From: Actinomycetota bacterium
GTDB taxonomy: Bacteria > Actinomycetota > Acidimicrobiia > Acidimicrobiales > Microtrichaceae
DNA length: 18,903 nt
Assembly (NCBI GenBank): GCA_018268735.1
Contig: JAFDWA010000741.1
Coordinates: 1-18,903, forward strand
Direction: 5' to 3'
Below, one piece after another: positions 1 through 7,159 of the stretch. Below the pieces are notes generated by a model. It saw only the letters and a program-made list of their open reading frames with translations, was not told where the DNA came from and searched no databases. Every line of letters begins with the position of its first letter. Position 1 is the stretch's first letter. The position numbers and the translations under genes are program-made.

Positions 1-111
1 CAGCGGATCAGCGTGGCGACCCCGGGCGGCACCAAGCGCATGAACGTGTGCACCGGCTGCATCAAGGCGGGCAAGGTCACCAAGCCCGTCACCCGTCGCA
101 CCCCGGCCTGA
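1..111 (+). CDS. rpmB: 50S ribosomal protein L28, C-terminal fragment
   Basis: Only the last 36 codons are inside the window, ending at TGA 109-111. The visible peptide contains RMNVCTGCIKAGKVTK, the C-terminal signature of bacterial L28, a structural protein of the large ribosomal subunit. The CxxC pair (VCTGC) is retained, which in zinc-binding (C+) L28 forms half of a Cys4 site. The other half would lie in the N-terminus outside the window, so zinc binding cannot be judged. The tail after AGKVTK (PVTRRTPA) is slightly longer than in many L28 proteins. The following 250 bases hold no gene that I can support, and I see no clear hairpin plus T-run terminator there. Confidence 0.88.
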   Translation, partial: QRISVATPGGTKRMNVCTGCIKAGKVTKPVTRRTPA

Positions 112-242
112 ACCTCTGCCGCTCCCGGCGGCGGTCCCGCGTCGAGCACCGCTCCAGGACCCCGTCGAGGACCCCGGCCGCGGCCTCGCTCCCGGCTGCT
201 CGCAACCTCCGACGGCGGGGCCGTCCATCCGTCATGTGCGCT

Positions 243-272
243 TTGCCGCGCCCGGTCGGGCACCGGTACCGT
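243..272 (+). promoter_or_regulatory. possible sigma-70-type promoter before the cold-shock-like gene
   Basis: TTGCCG at 243-248 and TACCGT at 267-272 are separated by 18 bases, a usable -35/-10 pair. It would start RNA near 279 and leave a leader of about 80 nt before the GTG at 362. The rest of 112-361 shows only short G/C-rich inverted repeats. This rests on motif matching alone, and chance matches to the -35 are common. Confidence 0.3.
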
Positions 273-361
273 GACGTCCGGCCGGCACCGTCCCGGCCAC
301 GGACACGCCCGGATGCCCGCATCGGGGCGGGTTCGACGATCGAGTCAGGAGCGGCGTCGCA

Positions 362-616
362 GTGCAAGGTGTGATCAAGTCCTACGACCCGGCGACCGGT
401 GACGGCATCGTCATCCGCGACACGGATCTGGTCGAGCACGACCTCGCCCCGGCAGCGCTCGACGGCTCGCTCTTCCGCATGCTCCGACAGGGCCAGCGGG
501 TGCGGTTCGACCTCGACGACCAGGGCCGGGCGCACCGCCTGCGCTTCGGGTCGGAGGCCGACATGGGTACACCGACGTTCCGGGCACACGCCGAGCCGGC
601 GCCCGAGATCGCCTGA
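362..616 (+). CDS. degenerate cold-shock-domain (CSD-like) small protein
   Basis: An 84-aa protein. Residues 1-52 follow the cold-shock fold pattern: [16 protein letters not shown], then an acidic turn with EHDL, then [12 protein letters not shown]. The positions that carry nucleic-acid-stacking aromatics in CspA are changed. The Trp-Phe of strand 1 is Ser-Tyr, the RNP1 KGFGFI is TGDGIV, and the RNP2 VFVHF is LVEHD. The fold is probably kept, but canonical RNA/DNA binding looks weakened. The start chosen is GTG 362, because AGGAG at 347-351 lies 10 nt upstream. pckG begins 22 nt after the stop and has its own Shine-Dalgarno site, so co-transcription is plausible. Similar divergent CSD proteins are known in Actinobacteria. 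The role is unknown; post-transcriptional control of pckG is only a guess. Confidence 0.72.
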   Translation: MQGVIKSYDPATGDGIVIRDTDLVEHDLAPAALDGSLFRMLRQGQRVRFDLDDQGRAHRLRFGSEADMGTPTFRAHAEPAPEIA

Positions 617-638
617 ACCGAACGATCGAGGGAGAACC

Positions 639-2429
639 ATGGCAGGGACCACCACCAACCAGCAGCTCATCGATTGGGTCGCCCACTGGAGCGACATCCT
701 CCAGCCCGACGCAGTGGAGTGGTGCGACGGGAGCCCTGAGGAGTACGACCGGCTGTGCCAGCTGCTCGTCGACGGCGGAACCTTCGAGCAGCTCTCGGAA
801 GCCAAGCGCCCCAACAGCTACCTCGCGCTGTCGGACCCGTCCGACGTCGCCCGGGTCGAGGACCGCACCTTCATCGCGTGCGAGGCGGAGATCGACGCCG
901 GTCCGACGAACCACTGGCGGGCACCCGCCGAGCTCAAGGCCGAGATGCTCGAGCTGTACCGGGGAGCGATGAAGGGCCGCACGCTGTACGTCGTGCCGTT
1001 CTCGATGGGGCCGCTCGGCTCGCCGATCGCGCACATCGGCGTCGAGCTCACCGACTCGCCCTACGTGGCGGTGTCGATGCGGATCATGACCCGGATGGGC
1101 CAGGGTGCGCTCGACGTCCTCGGCGCCGACGGCGAGTTCGTGCCGTGCGTGCACTCCGTCGGCGCTCCCCTCACCGATGGCGCGACCGACGTGCCGTGGC
1201 CGTGCAACGAGACCAAGTACATCTCGCACTTCCCGGAGACCAAGGAGATCTGGTCCTACGGGTCCGGCTACGGCGGCAACGCGCTGCTGGGCAAGAAGTG
1301 CTTCGCGCTCCGCATCGCGTCGACGATGGCCCGGGATGCCGGCTGGATGGCAGAGCACATGCTGATCCTCGGCATCACCTCGCCCGACGGGGAGAAGCGC
1401 TACGTGGCCGCGGCGTTCCCGTCGGCGTGCGGCAAGACCAACATGGCGATGCTGATCCCGTCGCTGCCGGGCTGGAAGGTCGAGACCGTCGGCGACGACA
1501 TCGCCTGGATGAAGTTCGGTGCGGACGGCCGGCTGTACGCGATCAACCCCGAGGCGGGCTTCTTCGGCGTCGCCCCCGGCACCTCCGACGTCACGAACAA
1601 GAACGCCATGGACACGATGTGGGGGAACTCGATCTTCACCAACGTCGCGCGGACCGACGACGGCGACGTCTGGTGGGAGGACATGTCGGACCCGCCGGAG
1701 CACCTCGTCGACTGGAAGGGCAACGACTGGACGCCGGAGTCCTCCACCCCTGCGGCGCATCCGAACGCACGGTTCACCGCCCCCGCAGCACAGTGCCCGT
1801 CGATCGCTCCGGAGTGGGAGGATCCCGCCGGCGTGCCGATCTCGGCGATCCTCTTCGGTGGCCGACGGGCGACCAACGTCCCGCTCGTCACCCAGGCGTT
1901 CGACTGGGAGCACGGCACGTTCCTCGGCGCTGCGATGAGCTCGGAGAAGACCGCCGCGGCCGCGGGCACCGTCGGCGAGGTGCGCTTCGATCCGTACGCG
2001 ATGCTGCCGTTCATGGGCTACAACGTCGGCGACTACATCCAGCACTGGCTGGACGTCGGCGCGGCGACCGACCCGGAGAAGCTCCCCAAGCTCTTCTGGG
2101 TGAACTGGTTCCGCAAGTCCGACGAGGGCAAGTTCCTCTGGCCGGGCTTCGGCGACAACAGCCGGGTGCTCAAGTGGGCGCTCGAGCGCATCGCCGGCAC
2201 AGCGGACGCGACCGAGACGCCGATCGGCTGGGTCCCGACCGCCGAGTCGCTCGACACGACGGGTCTCGACCTCGACGCCGACACCCTCGACCAGCTCCTC
2301 GAGGTCGATCCGGTCGCGTGGAAGGGCGAGGTCGAGCTGATCGCGAACCACTTCGAGTTCATCGGCGAGCGCCTGCCCGCCGCGATGCGCGAGCAGCTCG
2401 TCGGGCTCGAGCAGCGACTCAGCAGCTGA
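639..2429 (+). CDS. pckG: phosphoenolpyruvate carboxykinase (GTP)
   Basis: A 596-aa cytosolic enzyme that converts oxaloacetate plus GTP to phosphoenolpyruvate, CO2 and GDP. It is the first committed step of gluconeogenesis and an anaplerotic node. The P-loop of the GTP class is FPSACGKTN at residues 260-268, with the reactive Cys at 264. Around it lie the metal-site elements GGNALLGKK (212-220), AEHM (238-241) and GDD (285-287), then [14 protein letters not shown] (303-316). The C-terminal nucleotide lid contains FWVNWFRK and [15 protein letters not shown]. Length matches the roughly 600-aa GTP family, not the roughly 540-aa ATP family. The start is ATG 639, with GAGGGAGA (628-635) directly upstream. 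An open frame upstream of it (from 399) overlaps the cold-shock-like gene in another frame and is not family sequence. The gene is intact and all key residues seen are present. Confidence 0.96.
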   Translation: MAGTTTNQQLIDWVAHWSDILQPDAVEWCDGSPEEYDRLCQLLVDGGTFEQLSEAKRPNSYLALSDPSDVARVEDRTFIACEAEIDAGPTNHWRAPAELKAEMLELYRGAMKGRTLYVVPFSMGPLGSPIAHIGVELTDSPYVAVSMRIMTRMGQGALDVLGADGEFVPCVHSVGAPLTDGATDVPWPCNETKYISHFPETKEIWSYGSGYGGNALLGKKCFALRIASTMARDAGWMAEHMLILGITSPDGEKRYVAAAFPSACGKTNMAMLIPSLPGWKVETVGDDIAWMKFGADGRLYAINPEAGFFGVAPGTSDVTNKNAMDTMWGNSIFTNVARTDDGDVWWEDMSDPPEHLVDWKGNDWTPESSTPAAHPNARFTAPAAQCPSIAPEWEDPAGVPISAILFGGRRATNVPLVTQAFDWEHGTFLGAAMSSEKTAAAAGTVGEVRFDPYAMLPFMGYNVGDYIQHWLDVGAATDPEKLPKLFWVNWFRKSDEGKFLWPGFGDNSRVLKWALERIAGTADATETPIGWVPTAESLDTTGLDLDADTLDQLLEVDPVAWKGEVELIANHFEFIGERLPAAMREQLVGLEQRLSS

Positions 2430-2496
2430 CCCACCCGACGTCTTCAGGCTCTCCTGTCGCCGTCACGGCTCCTGGTGCCGCTGACGCCACGGACCC

Positions 2497-2862
2497 TCAG
2501 CCGACGAGCATGGCGCGGATTCCGAGGCCCATCAGGAACAGCCCGCCGAAGCCGTACAGCAGGTACTGCTGCGCCCGCATCTGGTTGCGGTAGCTGTAGA
2601 GGATGGCCACCGAGATGATGGCCACGAACCCGTAGAACATGTGGAACTTCGGCGCGTGCAGTCCCTGGCCTGCCACCATGATCACGCCGAGGACGACCTG
2701 CACGAAGATCGTCGCCTCGACGAAGATCACGAACCACCACAGGGCCCGGACCCGCAGCGCCGGGATCCAGTGCGCGCCGAGGCACCAGATGCCACCCAGC
2801 GCGTTGCCGAGGATGACCATCCATGCCCACTGCTGGTGGAAGTCGAGGACCGTCGCGAACAT
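2497..2862 (-). CDS. small four-helix membrane protein of unknown function
   Basis: A 121-aa hydrophobic protein with four predicted transmembrane segments at about residues 11-31, 39-62, 74-90 and 99-118, joined by short loops. Histidines sit near membrane edges: H9 (DFHQQW), H31 (GAHW), H69 and H74 (HAPKFHMFYGF). That pattern could serve haem or metal binding as in small b-type cytochromes, but no known haem motif is clear, so this is conjecture. The start is ATG 2862. Translation could also begin at an upstream codon (to 2916), but those 18 residues are non-hydrophobic and a -10-like TAGTGT lies 7 nt before ATG 2862. The gene is convergent with pckG (67-bp gap) and divergent from the 116-aa gene. 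I do not recognise the family. Confidence 0.75.
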   Translation of the reverse strand: MFATVLDFHQQWAWMVILGNALGGIWCLGAHWIPALRVRALWWFVIFVEATIFVQVVLGVIMVAGQGLHAPKFHMFYGFVAIISVAILYSYRNQMRAQQYLLYGFGGLFLMGLGIRAMLVG

Positions 2863-2869
2863 CGGCCGG

Positions 2870-2875
2870 ACACTA
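2870..2875 (-). promoter_or_regulatory. -10 element, leaderless-type, for the four-helix membrane gene
   Basis: On the minus strand TAGTGT lies 7 nt upstream of ATG 2862 and no Shine-Dalgarno sequence intervenes. This spacing would put the transcription start at or next to the start codon. No -35 match is evident 17-18 nt further upstream. Confidence 0.5.
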
Positions 2876-2945
2876 GAACACGACCGCACCGGGCCCGGAT
2901 TCCGGGTCGAGGTCATCTCGGGACCGAGCTGCCATCCTGTACCAG

Positions 2946-3296
2946 GTGCGCCACCTCCGCCTGGTGATCCATCGCCTGTGGGTCGATGAGCTCGAGCTCC
3001 CCGTCCGCTTCGCGACCTTGGTCGCCGTCGAACGGGATCCGAACCCGGGGACCGATCCGGACTGGGAGGTCGTCGCCGATCTGCTCGACGGCTTCGGCGG
3101 CGAGCTCGGGCACGTCGACGTCGAACTGCTCTGCATCGTCGGAGCAGACGGGGAGGGCCACCTCGTCCTCGGCGAGCTCGCCGGCCGAGCCGTCGTCGTC
3201 CGCTTCGACGAGCGCACCCTCGTGCTGCGTGGCGACGGTCCGCTCAACGGCCTCGATCCGGCATCGCTCGAACCCGGTTCAGGCGGTGTGACCTGA
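2946..3296 (+). CDS. hypothetical protein, 116 aa
   Basis: I do not recognise this protein. It is predicted soluble, rich in Leu, Val, Asp and Glu, with alternating hydrophobic stretches (RFATLVAVERD, HVDVELLCIVG, RAVVVRFDERTLVLRG) that suggest a beta-rich fold. No signal peptide, membrane segment or catalytic motif is visible. Coding is supported by strong G/C preference at third positions throughout this frame; the overlapping minus-strand frames look like shadows. GTG 2946 is the first possible start. It has no Shine-Dalgarno site, but CATCCT (2933-2938) lies 7 nt upstream in the position of a weak -10. GTG 2964 is an alternative. It stands divergent to the membrane protein with 83 bp between them. 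The start is uncertain. Confidence 0.6.
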   Translation: MRHLRLVIHRLWVDELELPVRFATLVAVERDPNPGTDPDWEVVADLLDGFGGELGHVDVELLCIVGADGEGHLVLGELAGRAVVVRFDERTLVLRGDGPLNGLDPASLEPGSGGVT

Positions 3297-3427
3297 GAAG
3301 CTCATCATCGGGGACGACCTGACCGACAGGAGATCGGCCGGGGCGCACCTCCCCGGGGGTAGCGTGAGAGCCGTCAGAGGCTGTGCCCGCTCCGACCGTG
3401 GGTGATCGCACCGCGAGGTGCACGACC

Positions 3428-3436
3428 AGAGGAGGT
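3428..3436 (+). promoter_or_regulatory. strong Shine-Dalgarno site for the 74-aa gene
   Basis: AGAGGAGGT is the best anti-16S match in the window. Its AGGAGG core ends 5 nt before ATG 3441 and decides that start over the upstream GTG at 3402. A TAGCGT at 3360-3365 could be the -10 of the same unit. The non-coding stretch 3297-3440 shows nothing else that I can support. Confidence 0.75.
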
Positions 3437-3440
3437 CAGG

Positions 3441-3665
3441 ATGTCTGCCGACCACAACGAGTACCTGCCGCCGATCTCGTTCTCCGAGCTGTACGAAGCC
3501 GGCCGGCTGTCCCTCCCCGGGGCTGATGCCTACGCCGAGGGCTACGGCCCGCTCGGCGACCCGTGCGAGCACTGCCCGAGCGAGATCGACCAACTCGAGG
3601 CCTTCGTCGAGGCATGGGCCGCCGGTGGTCAGGCGCCGTCGGATCAGCTGCTGCCGAAGCGCTGA
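3441..3665 (+). CDS. hypothetical small CxxC protein, 74 aa
   Basis: A short, acidic, soluble protein that I do not recognise. The N-terminal half, EYLPPISFSELYEAGRLSLP, is followed by a single CxxC (DPCEHCPSEID, with His between the cysteines) and a short helix (QLEAFVEAWAA). Two cysteines alone would suit a redox or half zinc site; no second pair exists, so metal binding would need a dimer. ATG 3441 is chosen because of the strong Shine-Dalgarno site directly before it. It ends 54 bp before the convergent PIG-L gene. Codon use is like that of its neighbours. Confidence 0.72.
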   Translation: MSADHNEYLPPISFSELYEAGRLSLPGADAYAEGYGPLGDPCEHCPSEIDQLEAFVEAWAAGGQAPSDQLLPKR

Positions 3666-3719
3666 ACCACGCGCTCCAGCGACGGGGTCGCATCGACGAA
3701 CACCTTCGAGGCGCGCCGA

Positions 3720-4538
3720 TCACCAGATCGACGTGGCGAACGGCTCACCTGGCGTTCGGGGGTGCCCGACGCGGATGAACCACTCGGTGCCGAACGCGCG
3801 TGCGTACTGCTCGTCGGCCATCGTGAGGAACCAGGAGTCAGGGGCGATCTGGCTCGCGTGCGACGCCATCGCGGCCCGCTTCGCGACCAGCTGAGCCGAG
3901 ACGTCGATCGCATGGGTGATCGACGACTCCGGCTCCCCGAAGTCGTCGGGCACCTCGAACTCCGACGCGGACGGTGCGGTCCCCTCCGCTCCGTCGACCT
4001 CCTGCACCGCCTCGGCGGCCCGTGCCTCCGCGATGCCGGCGAGGATGTGATCCCGGTTCATCGTCGCCTGCAGGACCGTCGGCGTGCCCGCGAGCTCCGC
4101 CGCCCGGCGACCGACCCGGTGGACCTGGATGTGGTCCGGATGCCCGTAGCCGCCGTGGTCGTCGTAGATCGTGAGCACCTCGGCGTCCTCCTCGCGGAGG
4201 ATCACCGCCAGGCGATCGGCGGCGCGGTCCACGTCCGCCGACCAGAACGTGTACGGATCGTCGTTGCCGGGCGTCCCCATCATCCCGGAGTCGACGTAGC
4301 CGAGGAACTCGACCCGCTCGGCGCCGAGCAGGCGGGCGGACCGGAAGGTCTCAGAGACCCGTCGGTGCCACAGCTCCTCACCCTCGTCGAGCACCCCGGG
4401 GACGATCTCGCCGTGCTCGCCGCGCGTGGCGACCACGAGCACCACACGATGTCCCTCGGCGGCTGCACATGCCATCGTGCCCCCGGTCTGGATGCACTCG
4501 TCGTCGGGATGGGCGTGGAAGCACACGAGGGTCGACAT
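3720..4538 (-). CDS. PIG-L/LmbE family deacetylase (Mca/MshB-like)
   Basis: A 272-aa protein of the zinc-dependent LmbE fold, which removes acetyl or amide groups from N-acetyl-glucosaminyl or pseudo-disaccharide substrates. The metal and catalytic motif HAHPDDE is at residues 8-14. The second metal motif GYGHPDH is at 130-136 and is followed by IQVHRVG. In Actinobacteria the best known members are MshB and Mca (mycothiol synthesis and conjugate cleavage). Length and layout fit that group, but the protein lacks features that would let me choose, and a generic PIG-L deacetylase is equally possible. ATG 4538 is preferred over GTG 4550. The GTG lies inside a TAGTGT that sits 8 nt before the ATG, and the conserved region begins right after the ATG. 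No operon partner is clear. Confidence 0.85.
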   Translation of the reverse strand: MSTLVCFHAHPDDECIQTGGTMACAAAEGHRVVLVVATRGEHGEIVPGVLDEGEELWHRRVSETFRSARLLGAERVEFLGYVDSGMMGTPGNDDPYTFWSADVDRAADRLAVILREEDAEVLTIYDDHGGYGHPDHIQVHRVGRRAAELAGTPTVLQATMNRDHILAGIAEARAAEAVQEVDGAEGTAPSASEFEVPDDFGEPESSITHAIDVSAQLVAKRAAMASHASQIAPDSWFLTMADEQYARAFGTEWFIRVGHPRTPGEPFATSIW

Positions 4539-4546
4539 CACCGGGG

Positions 4547-4552
4547 ACACTA
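4547..4552 (-). promoter_or_regulatory. -10 element, leaderless-type, for the PIG-L gene
   Basis: Minus-strand TAGTGT is separated by 8 nt from ATG 4538, with no Shine-Dalgarno site between them. It is the same hexamer as before the gene at 2862. Confidence 0.5.
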
Positions 4553-4601
4553 ACGCCGCGCCGTGGCGCCACCGCGACGCAACCCGACGCCGGCGGGACC
4601 C

Positions 4602-5774
4602 TCAACCGGCGACCGCCCCGCCGGCGCGAAGGCCCGCGATCCCGGTGTCGTCGAGGCTGAGCCAGTCGGCGAGCACCTCGTCGGTGTGCTGGCCGGCATG
4701 CGCCGGCGGCCGCTGGATCTCGGCGGTCGTCCGGCTGAACCGAGGTGCCGGGGCGGGCTGGGGCACGCCGGCGACCTCGACGAAGGTGGATCGTGCGACG
4801 TTGTGGGGGTGACGGGTCGCCTCGCTCATCGTGAGCACCGGAGCGAAGCACACGTCGGTTCCTTCCATCACGGCGCACCACTCGTCGCGGGTCTTCGTCA
4901 GGAAGATCTCCGTCAGCGCCGACTTCAACCCTGCCCACGCGTTGCGGTCCATCTGTGCAGGCAGCTGCTCCCCACGGGCGGCGTAGACCTCGGCGAGCCC
5001 GGTGAGCTCCACGAGCTGGGCGTAGAACTGGGGCTCGATCGAACCGATCGACACGTAGGCCCCGTCGGCGCACTCGTAGGTGTCGTAGAAGTGCGACCCG
5101 GTGTCGAGGAGGTTGGTGCCCCGATCCTCGGACCAGATGCCCATCGCGGAGAAGGCCCACATCATGGTCATGAGGCTCGCAGCGCCGTCGACCATCGCAG
5201 CGTCGACGACCTGACCCTGACCGGAGCGCTGCGCTTCGAGCAGCCCGCACACCATCCCGAACGCCAGCAGCATGCCACCGCCTCCGAAGTCGCCGACGAG
5301 GTTGATCGGCGGGGTCGGCTTCTCCTCGGCCCGACCCAGGTGCGCGAGCACCCCGGCGAGCGCGATGTAGTTGATGTCGTGGCCGGCCGTCGGTGCGTAC
5401 GGCCCGTCCTGACCCCAGCCGGTCATGCGCCCGTACACCAGCTTCGGGTTGCGGGCGGCACAGGCCTCCGGACCGAAGCCGAGGCGTTCGGTCACACCCG
5501 GTCGGAACCCCTCGATGAGTCCGTCGGCGTGCTCGACGAGATCGAGGAGCACCTCGAGACCCTCCGGTGACTTGAGGTCGACGGCGATCGAGCGTCGACC
5601 GCGGTTCAACACGTCGGAGGGCGGCACCGAGTGGTCGCCGCCGTAGGCGTTCGACGTCCGGTCCACGCGGATGACGTCCGCACCCATGTCGGCCAGCATC
5701 ATCGCGGTGAACGGACCGGGGCCGATCCCTGCGACCTCGATGATCCTGATCCCGTTCAGCGGTCCCACGTGCAT
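4602..5774 (-). CDS. alpha-methylacyl-CoA racemase (CoA-transferase family III)
   Basis: A 390-aa protein that would interconvert (2R)- and (2S)-methylacyl-CoA esters in the breakdown of branched-chain or sterol-derived acyl chains. The N-terminus GIRIIEVAGIGPGPFTAMMLADMGADVIRVDR is the family III fold start (region 8-39). The racemase residues are in place: H132 in GHDINYIALAG, D162 in VGDFGGGG and E247 in GSIEPQFY. Their spacing matches His126, Asp156 and Glu241 of mycobacterial MCR with a constant shift of six. This argues for racemase over formyl- or succinyl-CoA transferase. The start may be ATG 5774 or GTG 5768; the purine run GAGGGGG (5776-5782) is better spaced for the GTG, and many homologues begin at that point. 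The gene is downstream of no obvious partner and 63 bp from the PIG-L start. Confidence 0.92.
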   Translation of the reverse strand: MHVGPLNGIRIIEVAGIGPGPFTAMMLADMGADVIRVDRTSNAYGGDHSVPPSDVLNRGRRSIAVDLKSPEGLEVLLDLVEHADGLIEGFRPGVTERLGFGPEACAARNPKLVYGRMTGWGQDGPYAPTAGHDINYIALAGVLAHLGRAEEKPTPPINLVGDFGGGGMLLAFGMVCGLLEAQRSGQGQVVDAAMVDGAASLMTMMWAFSAMGIWSEDRGTNLLDTGSHFYDTYECADGAYVSIGSIEPQFYAQLVELTGLAEVYAARGEQLPAQMDRNAWAGLKSALTEIFLTKTRDEWCAVMEGTDVCFAPVLTMSEATRHPHNVARSTFVEVAGVPQPAPAPRFSRTTAEIQRPPAHAGQHTDEVLADWLSLDDTGIAGLRAGGAVAG

Positions 5775-5857
5775 GCCCCCTCGGCTCCGGACTCTGTCGT
5801 GCGCAGGAGTGTTCCCGGGGCCGACCGGCGGGTCAAACCGCCGCCGCGTCGACCCCC

Positions 5858-5980
5858 GGCTCCGCGTGTGGGAACGGCGCGTGGCACGTCGATCTCACAC
5901 GCGAACAGCGGGCTCCGGGCTCCGCGTGCGAGATCGACGCGTGGTCGGTCGATCTCACACGCGAAGAGCGGGCTCCGGGC
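5858..5980. repeat. 60-bp-period direct repeat with internal palindrome, about two copies
   Basis: In the gap between the racemase gene and nagA the sequence repeats with a period of exactly 60 bases. Positions 5881-5920 and 5941-5980 agree at 36 of 40 bases by eye, sharing GTCGATCTCACACGCGAA and AGCGGGCTCCGGGC. A more decayed left part (5858-5880 against 5918-5940) extends the similarity. Each unit pairs GCGTGnGAGATCGAC-like and GTCGATCTCACACGC arms. No open frame here looks coding, and nothing resembles a transposase. It may be a REP-like intergenic repeat or a divergent-control element. The rest of 5775-5989 holds nothing that I can name. Confidence 0.8.
5924..5962. repeat. 15-bp stem hairpin in the second repeat unit
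   Basis: The left arm GCGTGCGAGATCGAC (5924-5938) and right arm GTCGATCTCACACGC (5948-5962) are complementary at 14 of 15 positions, around a 9-base loop. The equivalent arms of the first unit (5864-5878 and 5888-5902) pair less well. No T-run follows on either strand, so a classical intrinsic terminator is not supported, though it lies 28 bases beyond the nagA stop and could protect or end that transcript. Confidence 0.75.
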
Positions 5981-5989
5981 GAACGGCCG

Positions 5990-7159
5990 CTAGGAGCGAT
6001 GGACCTCGTGGCCGGCGACGAGCGTGCGACGGACCGACATCGTGTCGTCGAGCACCACGAGGTCGGCGACGTCACCGGGCCGGGCCCGCACGTCGTCGAG
6101 ACCGAGCAGCCGGCGCTGCACACCTCCGCACGCGTCGACGGCCGACGCCAGGTCGAGGCCGACCCGCAGCAGCTGTCGGAGCACCTCGACCGGGGTGGCC
6201 ACGCTCCCCGCGAGGGTCCCGTCGGACAGGGTGGCCCACCCGTCGCGCACGGTGACCGGGAGGTCGGCCTCCTCGGTCCAGCGATCCGGATCGTCGAGGC
6301 CGGCCGCAGCGATGGCGTCGGTCGTGGCCGCCACCCGCCCGCGGGCCGCGGCGAGAGTCAGACGGACGACCTCGTCGGCCACGTGGATCCCGTCGGCGAT
6401 CAGCCCGACGACCAGGTGGGTGCGGGCCAACGCGACTGCGGCCGGACCCGGGTCACGTGAGGTGAGGCGGCGGTGCGCGTTCCAGCAGTGGGTCAGGTGG
6501 CGCGCCCCGGCGTCGACCGCTGCCATGGTGCAGGTGTCGCTCGCGTCGCTGTGGCCGATGCTGACGACGACCCCGCGCTCGACGAGGTGACGCACCAGGT
6601 CGAGCCCGCCCGGCAGCTCGGGGGCCAGCGTCACGAAGCCGACCTCCCCGGTTCGCAGCAGCGTGTCGGCCACCGCGACCGACGGGTCGAGGAAGGTCCG
6701 CTCGTCGTGCGCCCCCTTGAAACGGGCGTTGAGGAACGGCCCTTCGAGGTGGGCTCGGAGGAACCGGCACCCTCGCAGCGCGCCACGCTCCAGCGCCTGC
6801 TGCTGCTCGGTCCGGATCTCGGCTAGTGCCCCGAGCGCGTCGCGGTACCCGTCCACCGACAGACCGAAGAACGTCGGCTGCACCGCGGTCGCGCCGTGCG
6901 CAGCGAGCGACTCGGCAGCGACCCGGTATCCCTCTGCATCCGCGTCACGGAGGTCGACGCCTGCGAACCCGTTGACCTGCAGGTCGACCAGACCTGGGAT
7001 CGCGACGTCGGTGCCGACCGGATCCGACCGGCCACCACCCACGCCGACCGCGGCGACGGTGCCGGCGGCACCGATCTCCACATCACCGGACACCCACTCC
7101 CCGTCGACCAACGCCTCCCGCACGCCGAGCCGGCGGGCACCGGGCACCGGATCGCTCAT
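5990..7159 (-). CDS. nagA: N-acetylglucosamine-6-phosphate deacetylase
   Basis: A 389-aa amidohydrolase that turns GlcNAc-6-phosphate into glucosamine-6-phosphate and acetate, the entry step of amino-sugar catabolism and cell-wall recycling. Motifs in order: IPGLVDLQVNGFAGVD (54-69), with Gln61 and Asn63 in the E. coli-like single-metal arrangement; HLEGPF (137-142), with metal ligand E139; GHSDA (202-206), with H203; HCWNA (224-228), with H224; DGIH (256-259); and TDAI (280-283), with catalytic D281. HCWNAH replaces the more usual HLFNAM, a mild deviation near the substrate. ATG 7159 overlaps the stop of the upstream dehydrogenase (ATGA), so the two are translationally coupled. A GalNAc-6-phosphate deacetylase (AgaA-like) cannot be excluded. 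Confidence 0.92.
   Translation of the reverse strand: MSDPVPGARRLGVREALVDGEWVSGDVEIGAAGTVAAVGVGGGRSDPVGTDVAIPGLVDLQVNGFAGVDLRDADAEGYRVAAESLAAHGATAVQPTFFGLSVDGYRDALGALAEIRTEQQQALERGALRGCRFLRAHLEGPFLNARFKGAHDERTFLDPSVAVADTLLRTGEVGFVTLAPELPGGLDLVRHLVERGVVVSIGHSDASDTCTMAAVDAGARHLTHCWNAHRRLTSRDPGPAAVALARTHLVVGLIADGIHVADEVVRLTLAAARGRVAATTDAIAAAGLDDPDRWTEEADLPVTVRDGWATLSDGTLAGSVATPVEVLRQLLRVGLDLASAVDACGGVQRRLLGLDDVRARPGDVADLVVLDDTMSVRRTLVAGHEVHRS

Noticed and set aside
48..374. Arg-rich plus-strand frame between rpmB and the cold-shock-like gene
   Set aside because: It overlaps the L28 end out of frame, has a basic low-complexity composition typical of GC-rich noise, and has no ribosome site.
411..2351. 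Long minus-strand open frame opposite pckG
   Set aside because: It is a shadow frame of a high-GC gene; its Arg/Val/Asp/His-rich composition has no domain, whereas the plus strand encodes a complete PEP carboxykinase.
2913..3247. Minus-strand frames opposite the 116-aa gene
   Set aside because: Third-position G/C preference favours the plus frame 2946-3296. The minus frames give Ser/Arg/Thr-rich or unstructured products, though I cannot exclude them completely.
5833..6123. Minus-strand frame with a repeated peptide (RVRSTxHAxxxHAEPG)
   Set aside because: The peptide repeat arises because the DNA repeat period (60) is divisible by three. The frame overlaps the nagA 3' end and has no start signal.
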